Below, one piece after another: positions 1-6,885 of a stretch of DNA of 10,000 bases. Both the position numbers and the translations under genes were made by a program. The notes under the pieces were generated by a model. It did not search any database. It was given only the letters and a program-made list of their open reading frames with translations, and had not been told where the DNA came from. The DNA is from Desulfomonile sp. GTDB taxonomy: Bacteria; Desulfobacterota; Desulfomonilia; Desulfomonilales; Desulfomonilaceae. The stretch is taken from contig JAIWNO010000110.1 of the NCBI GenBank assembly GCA_020216785.1, forward strand, positions 1 through 10,000. Direction: 5' to 3'. Numbering within the stretch: position 1 is the first letter of the stretch; the number at the start of each line of letters is the position of its first letter.

Positions 1-572
1 TGGTGCGTGACATCGAAGATTACGTGCGCTTTTCCAAGTTCTATTCCTTCACGTTCACGGAAGTTGACGTTGGCCGTGTCCTAGAGGCGGCTCACAAGCG
101 GGCTGTCGAAGAGTTGCCTCCCGCGTCGGTAAAGGCGGTTACCTACAGCGTAAAGCAAGAGAAGGGAATCCCGCTTATCAGTGCGGACCCTGCTGCTCTT
201 GAAGAAGTCTTCTACAATCTGATGCTCAACGCGTACGAGGCGATGCCGTCCGGAGGTAAGCTGGGAGTAGCGATCAAGAGGCTCAACTCCGCAATTTCCG
301 TCTTGATTTCCGACACCGGAGTAGGGATGCGCAAGGAGGAGCTGCCGGAGATCTTCAATCCCTTCGTTACGAGCAAAACTACAGGTGCGGGAATGGGACT
401 CAGCAAGGTCTACCTTCTCGTGGAGGAGCACCAGGGGTCCGTCAGTGTTTCGTCCGAACTTGGCCGGGGCACCACGTTCGAGGTATTTCTTCCTGTGGAA
501 AGGCTCATGACCGGTCTTCGGTTGTGGGAAGCAGGCCCGAAGAACGGCGGACCAAGCCGTACAAAGCCGTAA
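1..572 (+). CDS. Sensor histidine kinase, C-terminal part (HATPase domain), truncated by window start
   Basis: This is the 3' end of a two-component sensor kinase. The reading frame is open to the window edge, and the GTG at position 3 is probably internal. The first ~15 residues look like the end of the HisKA dimerisation helices; the phospho-accepting His would lie upstream, outside the window. Counting from that GTG, the ATP-binding boxes are complete: N box with N72 and N76 (YNLMLNAYEAMP), G1 box DTGVGM at 104-109, F box FNPF at 118-121, and G2 box GAGMGL at 128-133. The frame ends about 25 residues after the domain in a basic, low-complexity tail with no receiver domain attached. The kinase fold is clear from the motifs. 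The signal sensed and the partner regulator cannot be told, because the N-terminal half is missing and no response regulator lies in the window. Confidence 0.88.
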   Translation, partial: VRDIEDYVRFSKFYSFTFTEVDVGRVLEAAHKRAVEELPPASVKAVTYSVKQEKGIPLISADPAALEEVFYNLMLNAYEAMPSGGKLGVAIKRLNSAISVLISDTGVGMRKEELPEIFNPFVTSKTTGAGMGLSKVYLLVEEHQGSVSVSSELGRGTTFEVFLPVERLMTGLRLWEAGPKNGGPSRTKP

Positions 573-596
573 TCTTTGACTGTAGACAATAAAGTG

Positions 597-610
597 TGCA
601 TTGCAATGCA
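597..610. repeat. 14-bp perfect palindrome upstream of the lytic transglycosylase gene
   Basis: TGCATTGCAATGCA equals its own reverse complement. It lies in the 121-nt gap between the kinase stop codon and the transglycosylase start, about 84 nt before the ATG. A TTGACT hexamer at 576-581 could be a -35 box, but no good -10 box sits at the right distance. The palindrome could be an operator for a dimeric regulator or chance symmetry. Confidence 0.3.
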
Positions 611-693
611 ATCTATTTCTTGGAGAGACGAACCTTCGAGATCACCTCATCGGCGGGTGCTTTTCGGCCCGGCGGTGATCCCGGAGCCTGTTC

Positions 694-1311
694 ATGAACC
701 ATCGAATCGCTGCTATTTTTCCGGTGGTGGTGAGCCTGATCTTGGTAGGCGCAGCCGGAATTGCAGGAGCCGACATTTACATGAGGACCCACAAGAACGG
801 CCACAAAGAGTTCACCAACACACCGTCCGGTCCTGGCTGGGTCTTTTACATGAGGGAGTCCGGCTACGTTCCATTCATCAAGTTTTCGGAGGCGGGAAAG
901 CCCAAGAGCATTGACCGGATCATCCGGGAAATCGCCGACGAATACCAGATCGACGCGGCGCTTGTGAAGGCCATTATCACGGTGGAGTCCGCGTTCGATC
1001 CTCAGGCCGTATCGCGGAAGGGGGCGCAAGGGCTCATGCAGCTCATGCCCTCCACGGCGCGACAGCTCAACGTGGAAAAGCCCTTCGACCCGCGGGAAAA
1101 CATTATCGGCGGAGTAAAATACATCAAGGGGCTCATCGCGTCCTACGGGGACTTGAGGTTGGCGCTTGCAGCGTACAACGCCGGTCCTAAAGCGGTAGAT
1201 AAATATGCAGGCATTCCCCCGTATCGGGAAACCATCCAGTATGTGAAAAGGGTGCTCAAGCATTACAAGAGATTCCAGCGGGACCTCAAGGTCGCCGACG
1301 GGGCGCAGTAG
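694..1311 (+). CDS. Secreted lytic transglycosylase, SLT (Slt70/MltC-like) domain
   Basis: The predicted product is a periplasmic murein lytic transglycosylase that cleaves the MurNAc-GlcNAc bond, forming 1,6-anhydroMurNAc ends. It has 205 residues. Residues 1-25 form a signal peptide with a likely signal peptidase I site after AGA; there is no lipobox Cys, so it is probably not a lipoprotein. Residues ~26-55 (IYMRTHKNGHKEFTNTP) resemble the short N-terminal element of DUF4124-type envelope proteins. The SLT domain spans ~73-195: the catalytic Glu is E98 in ITVESAF, followed by GAQGLMQLMPSTA (110-122) and ALAAYNAGPKAV (157-168), all hallmarks of the family. The start is supported by GGAG at 683-686. 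pgsA follows after only 16 nt, so co-transcription is likely. It may act in general wall turnover or in opening the wall for an envelope machine; the sequence does not say which. Confidence 0.92.
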   Translation: MNHRIAAIFPVVVSLILVGAAGIAGADIYMRTHKNGHKEFTNTPSGPGWVFYMRESGYVPFIKFSEAGKPKSIDRIIREIADEYQIDAALVKAIITVESAFDPQAVSRKGAQGLMQLMPSTARQLNVEKPFDPRENIIGGVKYIKGLIASYGDLRLALAAYNAGPKAVDKYAGIPPYRETIQYVKRVLKHYKRFQRDLKVADGAQ

Positions 1312-1327
1312 CAGCGCAGAGACTCAG

Positions 1328-1900
1328 ATGACCAGACATCTTCCCAATTTTCTGACTTTGGGCCGATTGATTCTCGTGCCCCCGATCATCGTACTGTTGT
1401 TCTTTCCCGGCCGGTTTTGGTCGGCAATCGCCGCGGGGTTGTTCCTGCTTGCGTCGCTCACTGACTTTTTCGACGGGCTGATCGCCAGACGGTTTCGCGT
1501 TGAGTCCTCATTCGGCCGGTTCCTCGATCCTATCGCTGACAAGGTGCTCGTTACCGGAGCATTGATCATGCTCATTTCGCTTGACCGGGTGCCGGCATGG
1601 ATCGTTATGCTCATCATTACGCGGGAAGTCGCTGTAAGCACGCTCCGGGCGATAACCAAGTCCTGGGACACTACCCTCCAGCCGAGCCCGATCGGCAAGC
1701 TCAAGGCGGTCTTCCAGTTTGCGGCCGTGGTGCCGTTGATCCTGCATTACAAATATCATTTTTACGTGACTATTGATTTTCACCTGATCGGGATGGCGCT
1801 GCTGTATATAGCTCTCGCGCTTACGATCTGGTCCGGGCTTGATTACTTCTTGAAATTCTATCGGGAATATAATGCTCGAGAAGGAGGTCCCGAGCAGTGA
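1328..1900 (+). CDS. pgsA: CDP-diacylglycerol-glycerol-3-phosphate 3-phosphatidyltransferase
   Basis: This integral inner-membrane enzyme makes phosphatidylglycerophosphate from CDP-diacylglycerol and glycerol-3-phosphate, the committed step to phosphatidylglycerol and cardiolipin. The protein has 190 residues, the usual PgsA length. The N-terminus HLPNFLTLGR is typical of the family. The CDP-alcohol phosphotransferase signature is complete: D46, D49-G50-x2-A53-R54-x8-G63-x3-D67-x3-D71, whose aspartates bind the metal ions. About five hydrophobic helices follow, including ones near 75-95, 127-140 and 152-170. PgsA is preferred over phosphatidylserine synthase or another alcohol transferase because of the overall N-terminal pattern and size, but the alcohol substrate is inferred. 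The gene starts 16 nt after the transglycosylase stop with only a weak ribosome binding site. Its stop lies 12 nt from the end of a convergent tRNA gene. Confidence 0.94.
   Translation: MTRHLPNFLTLGRLILVPPIIVLLFFPGRFWSAIAAGLFLLASLTDFFDGLIARRFRVESSFGRFLDPIADKVLVTGALIMLISLDRVPAWIVMLIITREVAVSTLRAITKSWDTTLQPSPIGKLKAVFQFAAVVPLILHYKYHFYVTIDFHLIGMALLYIALALTIWSGLDYFLKFYREYNAREGGPEQ
1873..1896 (-). terminator. Weak hairpin at the end of pgsA, possible terminator for the tRNA
   Basis: Arms TGCTCG (1873-1878) and CGAGCA (1891-1896) are perfectly complementary around a 12-nt loop. Read on the minus strand the hairpin follows the tRNA 3' end by about 15 nt and is followed by an AT-rich TTATATT. The stem is short and there is no clean U-run, so this is a weak call. 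Confidence 0.22.
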
Positions 1901-1911
1901 AATGCACCGTG

Positions 1912-1997
1912 TGGCGGAGGGAGAGGGATTCGAACCCCCGGACCTTTCGGTCAACGGTTTTCAAGACCGCCGCCTTAAACCGCTCGGCCATCCCTCC
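1912..1997 (-). tRNA. tRNA-Ser, anticodon UGA
   Basis: The minus strand folds as a type II (long variable arm) tRNA of 86 nt with an encoded CCA (plus-strand TGG at 1912-1914). The acceptor stem is GGAGGGA pairing with TCCCTCC. The anticodon loop is CTTGAAA, with anticodon TGA at 1963-1961, so it reads UCA and other UCN serine codons. The variable arm contains GACC-GAAA-GGTC (1941-1952), the extended arm expected for tRNA-Ser. The T arm is GGGGG-TTCGAAT-CCCTC. Position 8 is T. Every helix pairs well, so the identity is secure. Confidence 0.97.
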
Positions 1998-2004
1998 GAG
2001 ACGT

Positions 2005-2034
2005 ATGCTAAGCCACAGTTGACGGTATTGTCAA
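2005..2034 (-). promoter_or_regulatory. Putative sigma70 promoter for the tRNA-Ser gene
   Basis: On the minus strand a perfect TTGACA (2034-2029) lies 18 nt before TAGCAT (2010-2005), a 4/6 match to TATAAT. Initiation would fall at about 1998, giving almost no 5' leader before the tRNA. That is unusual, and another -10 is possible. The -35 box overlaps a 6-bp inverted repeat, GTTGAC/GTCAAC (2018-2023 and 2030-2035). Confidence 0.4.
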
Positions 2035-2057
2035 CATCATCACGCCGGCGCCTCGGA

Positions 2058-3119
2058 CTAACCGTAAATGATCGAGTATGGGATAGGCCTTACGTATGGG
2101 TTCGATGGGGGAGGTACCAAGACTTGGAGGTTCACGTTTAGCCAGTGGAAGTCGGGGTTAAGCTCCCTGAGCTTTCCGTCCTGTGGCGGTAAAGAGTGCT
2201 CGTTGTGCTGGTATGTCACCAGGAAAATTGCCACACCGCCATCAGGCGTGCGGTCCACGAGGTACGCTGAGACAAAATCTTTTTCCTTCATCCTGGTGCA
2301 ATGGCTAAGTTCACGGATGTCCTGGTTCGAGATGCGTACGAGCACATATTTCGCAATGCCTCGCTCCGAGATGCGCACCAGAGTTCTTGCCTCGGACGAC
2401 GCCACGTATACCGTGGAAATAAAATCGAACCGCGACAGATATTGCGCCGCAAGCGCCGCTGCTGTCCGTCTCCCCCCAACGGTATGATGCAGTCCGTAGT
2501 ATTCGAACAGCTTCTGCTGGAAAATCTCCCCGGCTCGTTCGCCCTTTTCGTATAAATCCCTCGATATATACCGGAGACGGCGGGCAAGGTCTTCGGCTGC
2601 AGCGGCGACGGGCCAATCGATTCTCACGTGAAAGTGCGATATTACGTACCTGTTCCTCGCTTTGCTAACCGGATCTCGCTGAAGCAGCACGGCATAGTCC
2701 GATCGAAGCAAATTCTTGAGCAGTCCGGTGAAATCGCGGTCCTCGAAATACCTCATACGCTGGTTGAAATCCGCGGCCAAGTCAAAATCCGCAACCAGAT
2801 TGCTCACATTCTCTTTCGTTACCTTGTTGGAGTCGAAGAAGCGGATATAGTTTTTGCACTCGGCCGGAAGCGTGTCCTCGTGGAAGATCGTAATGAAATG
2901 GCGCTGCTCGGGATGCTCACGCGAGACGATCTTGGCCCTCGGTTTGAGTTCCCGCATTTCGACAAAGGGGTATTCCTTGCCGTGTGCTACGAACGCCCGG
3001 TACGACTCGACCATGGCGTGGTTGAGGAGGGTCTTGTCCAGTTCGTCGCGCAGCAGGAAGTACAGACATCGACGAAACCTTTCGTCCCAGGCGATGAGAT
3101 TGCGACCGAGCACAGGCAT
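2058..3119 (-). CDS. Hypothetical protein, 353 residues, soluble, family not recognised
   Basis: I do not recognise this protein. It is a long open frame on the minus strand with a TAG stop codon in frame just before the chosen ATG, so no upstream start is possible. An AAAAGGAA lies about 10 nt before the start, with AGGG closer. There is no signal peptide, membrane helix or cysteine-metal motif. Its composition is rich in Arg, aromatic and charged residues. The first half (to about 150) contains HFITIFHEDTLP and FADFDLAADFNQR-like acidic/aromatic stretches. The central part (~160-215) has YVISHFHVRIDWP and a probable helix, DLARRLRYISRDLYEKGERA. Residues 240-310 look beta-rich, including YLVDRTPDGGVAIFLVTYQ. 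The end (NPYVRPIPYSIIYG) is proline-rich. Nothing in the neighbourhood fixes a role: it is divergent from rnfC and on the same strand as the tRNA. It is read as a real gene because the frame is long, starts sensibly and has ordinary codon use. Confidence 0.72.
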   Translation of the reverse strand: MPVLGRNLIAWDERFRRCLYFLLRDELDKTLLNHAMVESYRAFVAHGKEYPFVEMRELKPRAKIVSREHPEQRHFITIFHEDTLPAECKNYIRFFDSNKVTKENVSNLVADFDLAADFNQRMRYFEDRDFTGLLKNLLRSDYAVLLQRDPVSKARNRYVISHFHVRIDWPVAAAAEDLARRLRYISRDLYEKGERAGEIFQQKLFEYYGLHHTVGGRRTAAALAAQYLSRFDFISTVYVASSEARTLVRISERGIAKYVLVRISNQDIRELSHCTRMKEKDFVSAYLVDRTPDGGVAIFLVTYQHNEHSLPPQDGKLRELNPDFHWLNVNLQVLVPPPSNPYVRPIPYSIIYG

Positions 3120-3122
3120 TCC

Positions 3123-3163
3123 CTATGTTCCTTTTCGTCAAGTACTTCATAAGCTTAACATAG
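3123..3163 (-). repeat. Inverted repeat in the 5' leader of the hypothetical gene
   Basis: CTATGTT (3123-3129) and AACATAG (3157-3163) are perfect 7-bp arms separated by 27 nt. The inner part contains two small palindromes, AAGCTT and AAGTACTT. The gene-proximal arm ends 4 nt before the ATG and overlaps the ribosome-binding region, so a folded leader could hinder translation. Equally, the arms could be half-sites for a DNA-binding protein. Confidence 0.35.
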
Positions 3164-3242
3164 AAGCTCCTGATGCGCAACCACCCAGTTCCCCGACGGT
3201 GATCATGCAAAGCCGACCCCCGTGGAATCACCCAAGATTTGC

Positions 3243-3271
3243 TTGACAGCGGGCGGAAGGCGCATTATGGT
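3243..3271 (+). promoter_or_regulatory. Putative sigma70 promoter of the rnf operon
   Basis: A perfect TTGACA (3243-3248) is followed after exactly 17 nt by TATGGT (3266-3271), a 4/6 match to TATAAT. Transcription would start near 3279, leaving an untranslated leader of about 160 nt before rnfC. It is the best promoter candidate in the region and points at the operon. The long leader leaves room for control at the RNA level, but no known element was recognised. Confidence 0.5.
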
Positions 3272-3438
3272 TGAAGCTTGTATTTTGGCTGTTCCGTTTC
3301 CGGACACCTCCGTTTGGGATGACACTCGAACACACTCTCTCGAGGCGGACGCCGAACGCGGTCGCGGTCCCGCTTTAGACCACTGCCACGTACCGCTGCA
3401 TCCCGCCCCGATATGTTGAAAATCTTCGCAGAGGCACC

Positions 3439-4761
3439 ATGGCTGGAGTAACTTTCGCAAAAGGCGGGGTCCACCCCGCAGAGCACAAAGAGCTTACCGA
3501 ACATCTCGCCATCGAAGAAATGCCGCCGCCCGCCGAAGTTGCGCTTCCCTTGTCAATGCATTTCGGCGCGCCGGCCAAAGCCGTTGTCCAGAAGAAACAA
3601 GAAGTCCAGGAAGGGGACGTCGTTGCCACGGTAGAAAAGGGCCTGGGCGCGACGATTCACAGCAGCGTTACAGGCACAGTGAAGGCGATCGAGCCCCGGC
3701 CGCATCCTACGATGGTCCGTTGCGACGCGATCATCATCGAGCGAGACCCCGCGGCGCCTCCACGTGTCTACGAGCCTGTGGACTGGCTTAAGCTCTCGGG
3801 AGAGCAACTGCTCGCTCGAGTGAAAGAGGCAGGCATTGTCGGATTGGGCGGCGCGGGATTCCCGACCCACGTGAAGCTCAGTCCCCCGCCGACGGCCAAA
3901 GTGGACACGCTCATTCTCAACGGTGCGGAATGCGAGCCCTACCTGACCACCGACCATCGCCTCATGGTGGAAATGCCGCAAAAGGTGGTCGAAGGCGCGA
4001 AGGTGCTGCTCAAGATCCTCGGCATCCGAGAGGCGGTAATCGGTATCGAACTGAACAAGCCGGACGCCATCAATGCCATGAACAAAGCTGCCGAAGCTGC
4101 CAGCGGTAGCGACGCCACAATTCGGGTCCAAGGTATGACGGTAAAGTACCCTCAAGGCTCGGAGAAGCAGCTCATATACGCTCTTACCGGTCGATCCGTC
4201 CCCGGCGGCGGTCTGCCGTTTGACGTAGGGGTAATCGTTCAGAACATCTCCACGACACTGGCGGTTTTTGAGGCTGCAACACTGAACAAACCCCTTTACG
4301 AAAAAGTGGTGACTTTCTCCGGTCGAGGAATAAAGCGCCAAGCCAACCTTAAGGTCAAGGTCGGCACCGTGCTGTCGGACGTTGTCAACTATCTCGGTGG
4401 AACAACTCCGGACCTGCTCAAGATCGTGTCCGGAGGTCCGATGATGGGCTTCGCGATTTCGACGCTTGACGTGCCCATCGTCAAGACAAGCTCCGGGGTG
4501 CTCTTCCTCGACAAAACCGAAACCGACGTCTCGCCTCATGGGCCATGCATCCATTGCGGATGGTGTATTGAGGCGTGCCCGATGGGATTGCAGCCGAAAG
4601 AGGTGGCGATTTATGTCGAGGCGGGCAAAGGGCATCTCACGGAGAAATTCGGCGTGTTCGACTGCTTCGAATGCGGCTGCTGCGCGTTTGTGTGTCCCGC
4701 GAGAAGACCGCTTGTACAATTCGCACGACTCGCGAAAATGGCGATTAAGCGCGGACGCTGA
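3439..4761 (+). CDS. rnfC: Ion-translocating electron transport complex subunit C (NADH/FMN site and two [4Fe-4S])
   Basis: RnfC is the peripheral cytoplasmic subunit of the Rnf complex. It exchanges electrons with NAD(H) through FMN and its Fe-S clusters. The 440-residue protein opens with TFAKGGVHP, the conserved RnfC N-terminus. It has a biotinyl-like barrel region (~35-85), the glycine-rich nucleotide-binding segment GLGGAGFPTHVKL (135-147), and the conserved NGAECEPYLT (161-170). Two ferredoxin-type motifs lie near the end: C370/C373/C376/C380-P and C409/C412/C415/C419-P. It ends soon after the second motif, without the long Ala-rich C-terminal extension of E. coli RnfC/RsxC, as in clostridial-type RnfC. 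The start is backed by GAGG at 3431-3434 and by alignment of the N-terminus with the family. It is the first gene of the operon; rnfD follows after a 142-nt gap. Confidence 0.96.
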   Translation: MAGVTFAKGGVHPAEHKELTEHLAIEEMPPPAEVALPLSMHFGAPAKAVVQKKQEVQEGDVVATVEKGLGATIHSSVTGTVKAIEPRPHPTMVRCDAIIIERDPAAPPRVYEPVDWLKLSGEQLLARVKEAGIVGLGGAGFPTHVKLSPPPTAKVDTLILNGAECEPYLTTDHRLMVEMPQKVVEGAKVLLKILGIREAVIGIELNKPDAINAMNKAAEAASGSDATIRVQGMTVKYPQGSEKQLIYALTGRSVPGGGLPFDVGVIVQNISTTLAVFEAATLNKPLYEKVVTFSGRGIKRQANLKVKVGTVLSDVVNYLGGTTPDLLKIVSGGPMMGFAISTLDVPIVKTSSGVLFLDKTETDVSPHGPCIHCGWCIEACPMGLQPKEVAIYVEAGKGHLTEKFGVFDCFECGCCAFVCPARRPLVQFARLAKMAIKRGR

Positions 4762-4903
4762 CGTGATCAGCTTCGCGTGACTTATCCTAGCTCAGCGGCA
4801 GGGGTTGCTTCGCGCGGCGTCTCTGAAACAACGTTTACATCTTGATATCACTCGTCTATCGGAGGATGGGAAAATCGAAACGCTAAATGAAAGAAGTGCG
4901 GCC

Positions 4904-5938
4904 ATGGCGACCCAGTGGGCCGTTTCCGTTTCGCCTCATGTGCGGAAGGGGACAACTACGTCGCAAATCATGTGGACCGTTTCCGCGTCCCTGATTCCAG
5001 TGATGTTGCTGTCCATCTACAATTTCGGCCTCAGGGCTCTGTTTATCACCCTGGCAAGCGTAATCTCCTGCGTGGTGGTCGAGGCGATCTCTCAGAAGGC
5101 GCTCGGTCGACCGGTTTCCTCGAAGGATGGGAGCGCTGTCCTTACCGGCATCCTTATGGCGTTCGTCATTCCGCCGGGGGTGCCTTATTGGCTGCCGGCC
5201 ATTGGTGCGGTGGCGGCTATTTTCATCAACAAAGAGCTGATGGGCGGACTCGGTTTCAATGTCTGGAACCCGGCCCTCGTGGGGCGGGCACTACTGACCG
5301 CTTCCTTCCCGGTGTACATGACGGCTGCCTGGATCCCTTCACGGGCGGTCTCCAACGTGCCGATCGACCAGTACGTGTGGGGCGGTCTCGATGCGGTGTC
5401 CACCGCGACGCCGCTCTATGTGCTCCGACATTACGGTTTCGAGGCACTCACGCAGCAATTTGGGAGCATCGGGACGATCTATCAGAACTTCTTCGTCGGA
5501 TTCAAACCTGGCTGCATCGGTGAGACCTCTGGGGTGCTCATTTTGCTGGGAGGGCTCTTCTTGCTGCTGCGGGGCATAATCACGTGGCATATCCCTGTTT
5601 CGACAATTGCCTCCGTGGCGGTGATGTCATGGATATTCGGCGGGAACACTTGGTTCAGCGGCGATCCACTCGTGCACGTTCTTTCGGGCGGCGTGATGCT
5701 GGGTGCGTTCTACATGGCGACGGATTACGTGACCTCACCCACCGTCAAACCCGGTCAGATCGTCTTCGGGATCGGCGTGGGCGTGCTCACGGTGCTTATC
5801 CGTCTCAAGGGCGGGTATCCCGAAGGGGTCTGTTACGCGATCTTGCTGATGAACTGCCTAACGCCGGCACTGGACGAGTGGTTCAAGCCCAAGCGATTCG
5901 CACCGCCCAAACAGGCGCCCGTGATGGCCACCAAGTAG
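4904..5938 (+). CDS. rnfD: Ion-translocating electron transport complex subunit D (membrane, covalent FMN)
   Basis: RnfD is a polytopic membrane subunit homologous to NqrB. It carries covalently bound FMN and takes part in ion translocation. From the ATG at 4904 the protein has 344 residues and starts WAVSVSPHVRKG, matching the family N-terminus (xxSxSPHxR). The frame is open back to 4805, but the extra 33 residues are polar and unlike the family, so the later ATG was chosen; its ribosome binding site (AAAGAAG) is modest. The flavinylation motif is D163-A-V-S-T-A-T169-P-L, with T169 the likely FMN-bearing residue. Other conserved stretches are GLGFNVWNPALVGRA (115-129) and MATDYVTSP (271-279). 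About nine or ten hydrophobic helices are visible. FMN attachment would need an ApbE flavin transferase, which is not encoded in this window. Confidence 0.95.
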   Translation: MATQWAVSVSPHVRKGTTTSQIMWTVSASLIPVMLLSIYNFGLRALFITLASVISCVVVEAISQKALGRPVSSKDGSAVLTGILMAFVIPPGVPYWLPAIGAVAAIFINKELMGGLGFNVWNPALVGRALLTASFPVYMTAAWIPSRAVSNVPIDQYVWGGLDAVSTATPLYVLRHYGFEALTQQFGSIGTIYQNFFVGFKPGCIGETSGVLILLGGLFLLLRGIITWHIPVSTIASVAVMSWIFGGNTWFSGDPLVHVLSGGVMLGAFYMATDYVTSPTVKPGQIVFGIGVGVLTVLIRLKGGYPEGVCYAILLMNCLTPALDEWFKPKRFAPPKQAPVMATK

Positions 5939-5964
5939 GGTTCTCCCGTCACTGAGGGGTTTTC

Positions 5965-6873
5965 ATGAAAGACATCTTGAAAATTACCGCGAGCCTTACG
6001 GCTGTGTGTGTGGCGGCGTCGCTGATACTCGGGGCCGTTTACACCCAAACGGAACACGCTCGCAAAGAAATCGAAAAAGCAGAAAAGGAAGAGATCATCA
6101 AGAGCCTGCTTGGCTTCGGGCACGGCCACAAACCTCCTGCCGACCTCGTGATGCACGCGGTGCAGCGGTACGTGATTTCCGACCCGTCAGGCAAGACTTT
6201 GCTCGGATACGTGTTACCGACTAAGGATGGGAAATTCGCGCTCGTCGAGATCGATCTTCAGGGCAAACCGGTGAAGGTGCTTCCTGTGGACGCAACCGCG
6301 GCTCAGTTGGCTGAAGCCGCCACCCGCGATCTCGCGGTGAGCAAGGCCCTGCCTCAAGGCGCCAAGGCCAAGTATGCGGAGACCTTCTATATCGCGGACA
6401 AAGGAGGCAGCCGGTTCGGCTATGTGCTGCCCGGCGTCACCCAGGGATTCAAGACCTTCATCGAGCTGATGGTGAGCCTTGATCCGGAATTCACAATCAT
6501 GGGGGTGGCAGTCGAAAAGCATGAGGAAGACCCGGGGCTCGGCGCGGAAATCACACAGGACTATTTCAAGAACCAGTTCGTAGGGAAAACCCTCGACATC
6601 CTCGCCGGCCTCAAAGTGGTAAAGGAACCGTTGCCTGCGGACTATCTCGAAGTGCTCGACCCGGTGAAGACAAAGCTTGCGAAGCTGAGTCCTGAGAAAG
6701 CCAAGGAAATCAAGCAGAAGCACCTCAAGGACGACATCTACGCGCTCACCGGCGCAACTATATCGTCCAACGCACTGACGCGAGGCGTCAAGGACACGGT
6801 ACGTAAATTCGTGTATCGCTTCGATATTCTTAAGAAAGCGATCGATCAGGAAAAGGTGCAGGCTGCATTCTAG
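5965..6873 (+). CDS. rnfG: Ion-translocating electron transport complex subunit G (periplasmic FMN-binding), enlarged
   Basis: RnfG (NqrC homologue) is anchored by one N-terminal helix and exposes an FMN-binding domain to the periplasm, passing electrons between the membrane subunits. The anchor is residues ~5-27, followed by a charged helix of K/E residues (33-47). The FMN domain shows GFKTFIELMVSLDP (161-174), HEEDPGLGAEI (186-196; the family's usual ETPGLG is here EDPGLG), and the flavinylation motif T262-G-A-T265-I-S-S, with T265 the likely FMN-bearing residue. At 302 residues it is about 100 longer than the E. coli protein. The extra length lies mainly between the anchor and the domain (~50-150), where a second GYVLP-containing strand appears (81-85, echoing 152-156), and in a Lys-rich insert before TGAT (~220-256). 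The ribosome binding site GAGGGG is at 5954-5959. The gap from rnfD is 26 nt. Confidence 0.94.
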   Translation: MKDILKITASLTAVCVAASLILGAVYTQTEHARKEIEKAEKEEIIKSLLGFGHGHKPPADLVMHAVQRYVISDPSGKTLLGYVLPTKDGKFALVEIDLQGKPVKVLPVDATAAQLAEAATRDLAVSKALPQGAKAKYAETFYIADKGGSRFGYVLPGVTQGFKTFIELMVSLDPEFTIMGVAVEKHEEDPGLGAEITQDYFKNQFVGKTLDILAGLKVVKEPLPADYLEVLDPVKTKLAKLSPEKAKEIKQKHLKDDIYALTGATISSNALTRGVKDTVRKFVYRFDILKKAIDQEKVQAAF

Positions 6874-6885
6874 CGGAGGTATGTG

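Larger units (their letters stand above)
3120..3438. other. Divergent intergenic region between the hypothetical gene and rnfC, no gene seen
   Basis: These 319 nt hold the control regions of two divergent genes. The short open frames within it start without ribosome binding sites and look like chance. What can be seen is an inverted repeat near the hypothetical gene's start, a good promoter facing rnfC, and a GC-rich leader of about 160 nt. No riboswitch class was recognised in the leader. No convincing promoter was found for the minus-strand gene. Confidence 0.6.

Noticed and set aside
613..1263. 216-codon minus-strand frame opposite the transglycosylase
   Set aside because: The plus-strand SLT domain with its catalytic Glu is clear; the antisense frame is a shadow.
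1872..2141. 89-codon plus-strand frame after pgsA, and a strong AAGGAGG at 1881-1887
   Set aside because: It runs antisense through the tRNA-Ser gene; the AAGGAGG lies inside pgsA codons. No protein-like features.
2628..3152. Plus-strand frames of 174 and 130 codons opposite the hypothetical gene
   Set aside because: Neither has a ribosome binding site or recognisable motifs, and the minus-strand frame covers the entire region with a supported start.
3222..3419. 65-codon frame in the rnf leader
   Set aside because: No ribosome binding site, overlaps the predicted promoter, and shows no domain or membrane pattern.
3413..3451. Twelve-codon frame (MLKIFAEAPWLE) overlapping the rnfC start, resembling the first residues of E. 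coli RnfC
   Set aside because: The chosen rnfC N-terminus (VTFAKGGVHP) already matches the family start, so no frameshift is needed. The short frame has no ribosome binding site.
3553..4719. 388-codon minus-strand frame opposite rnfC
   Set aside because: It is a GC-rich shadow of rnfC, whose family motifs are unmistakable; the antisense product has low-complexity His/Arg-rich composition.
4805..4903. N-terminal extension of RnfD from the TTG at 4805
   Set aside because: The added residues are unlike RnfD N-termini, and the ATG at 4904 gives the family's expected start.
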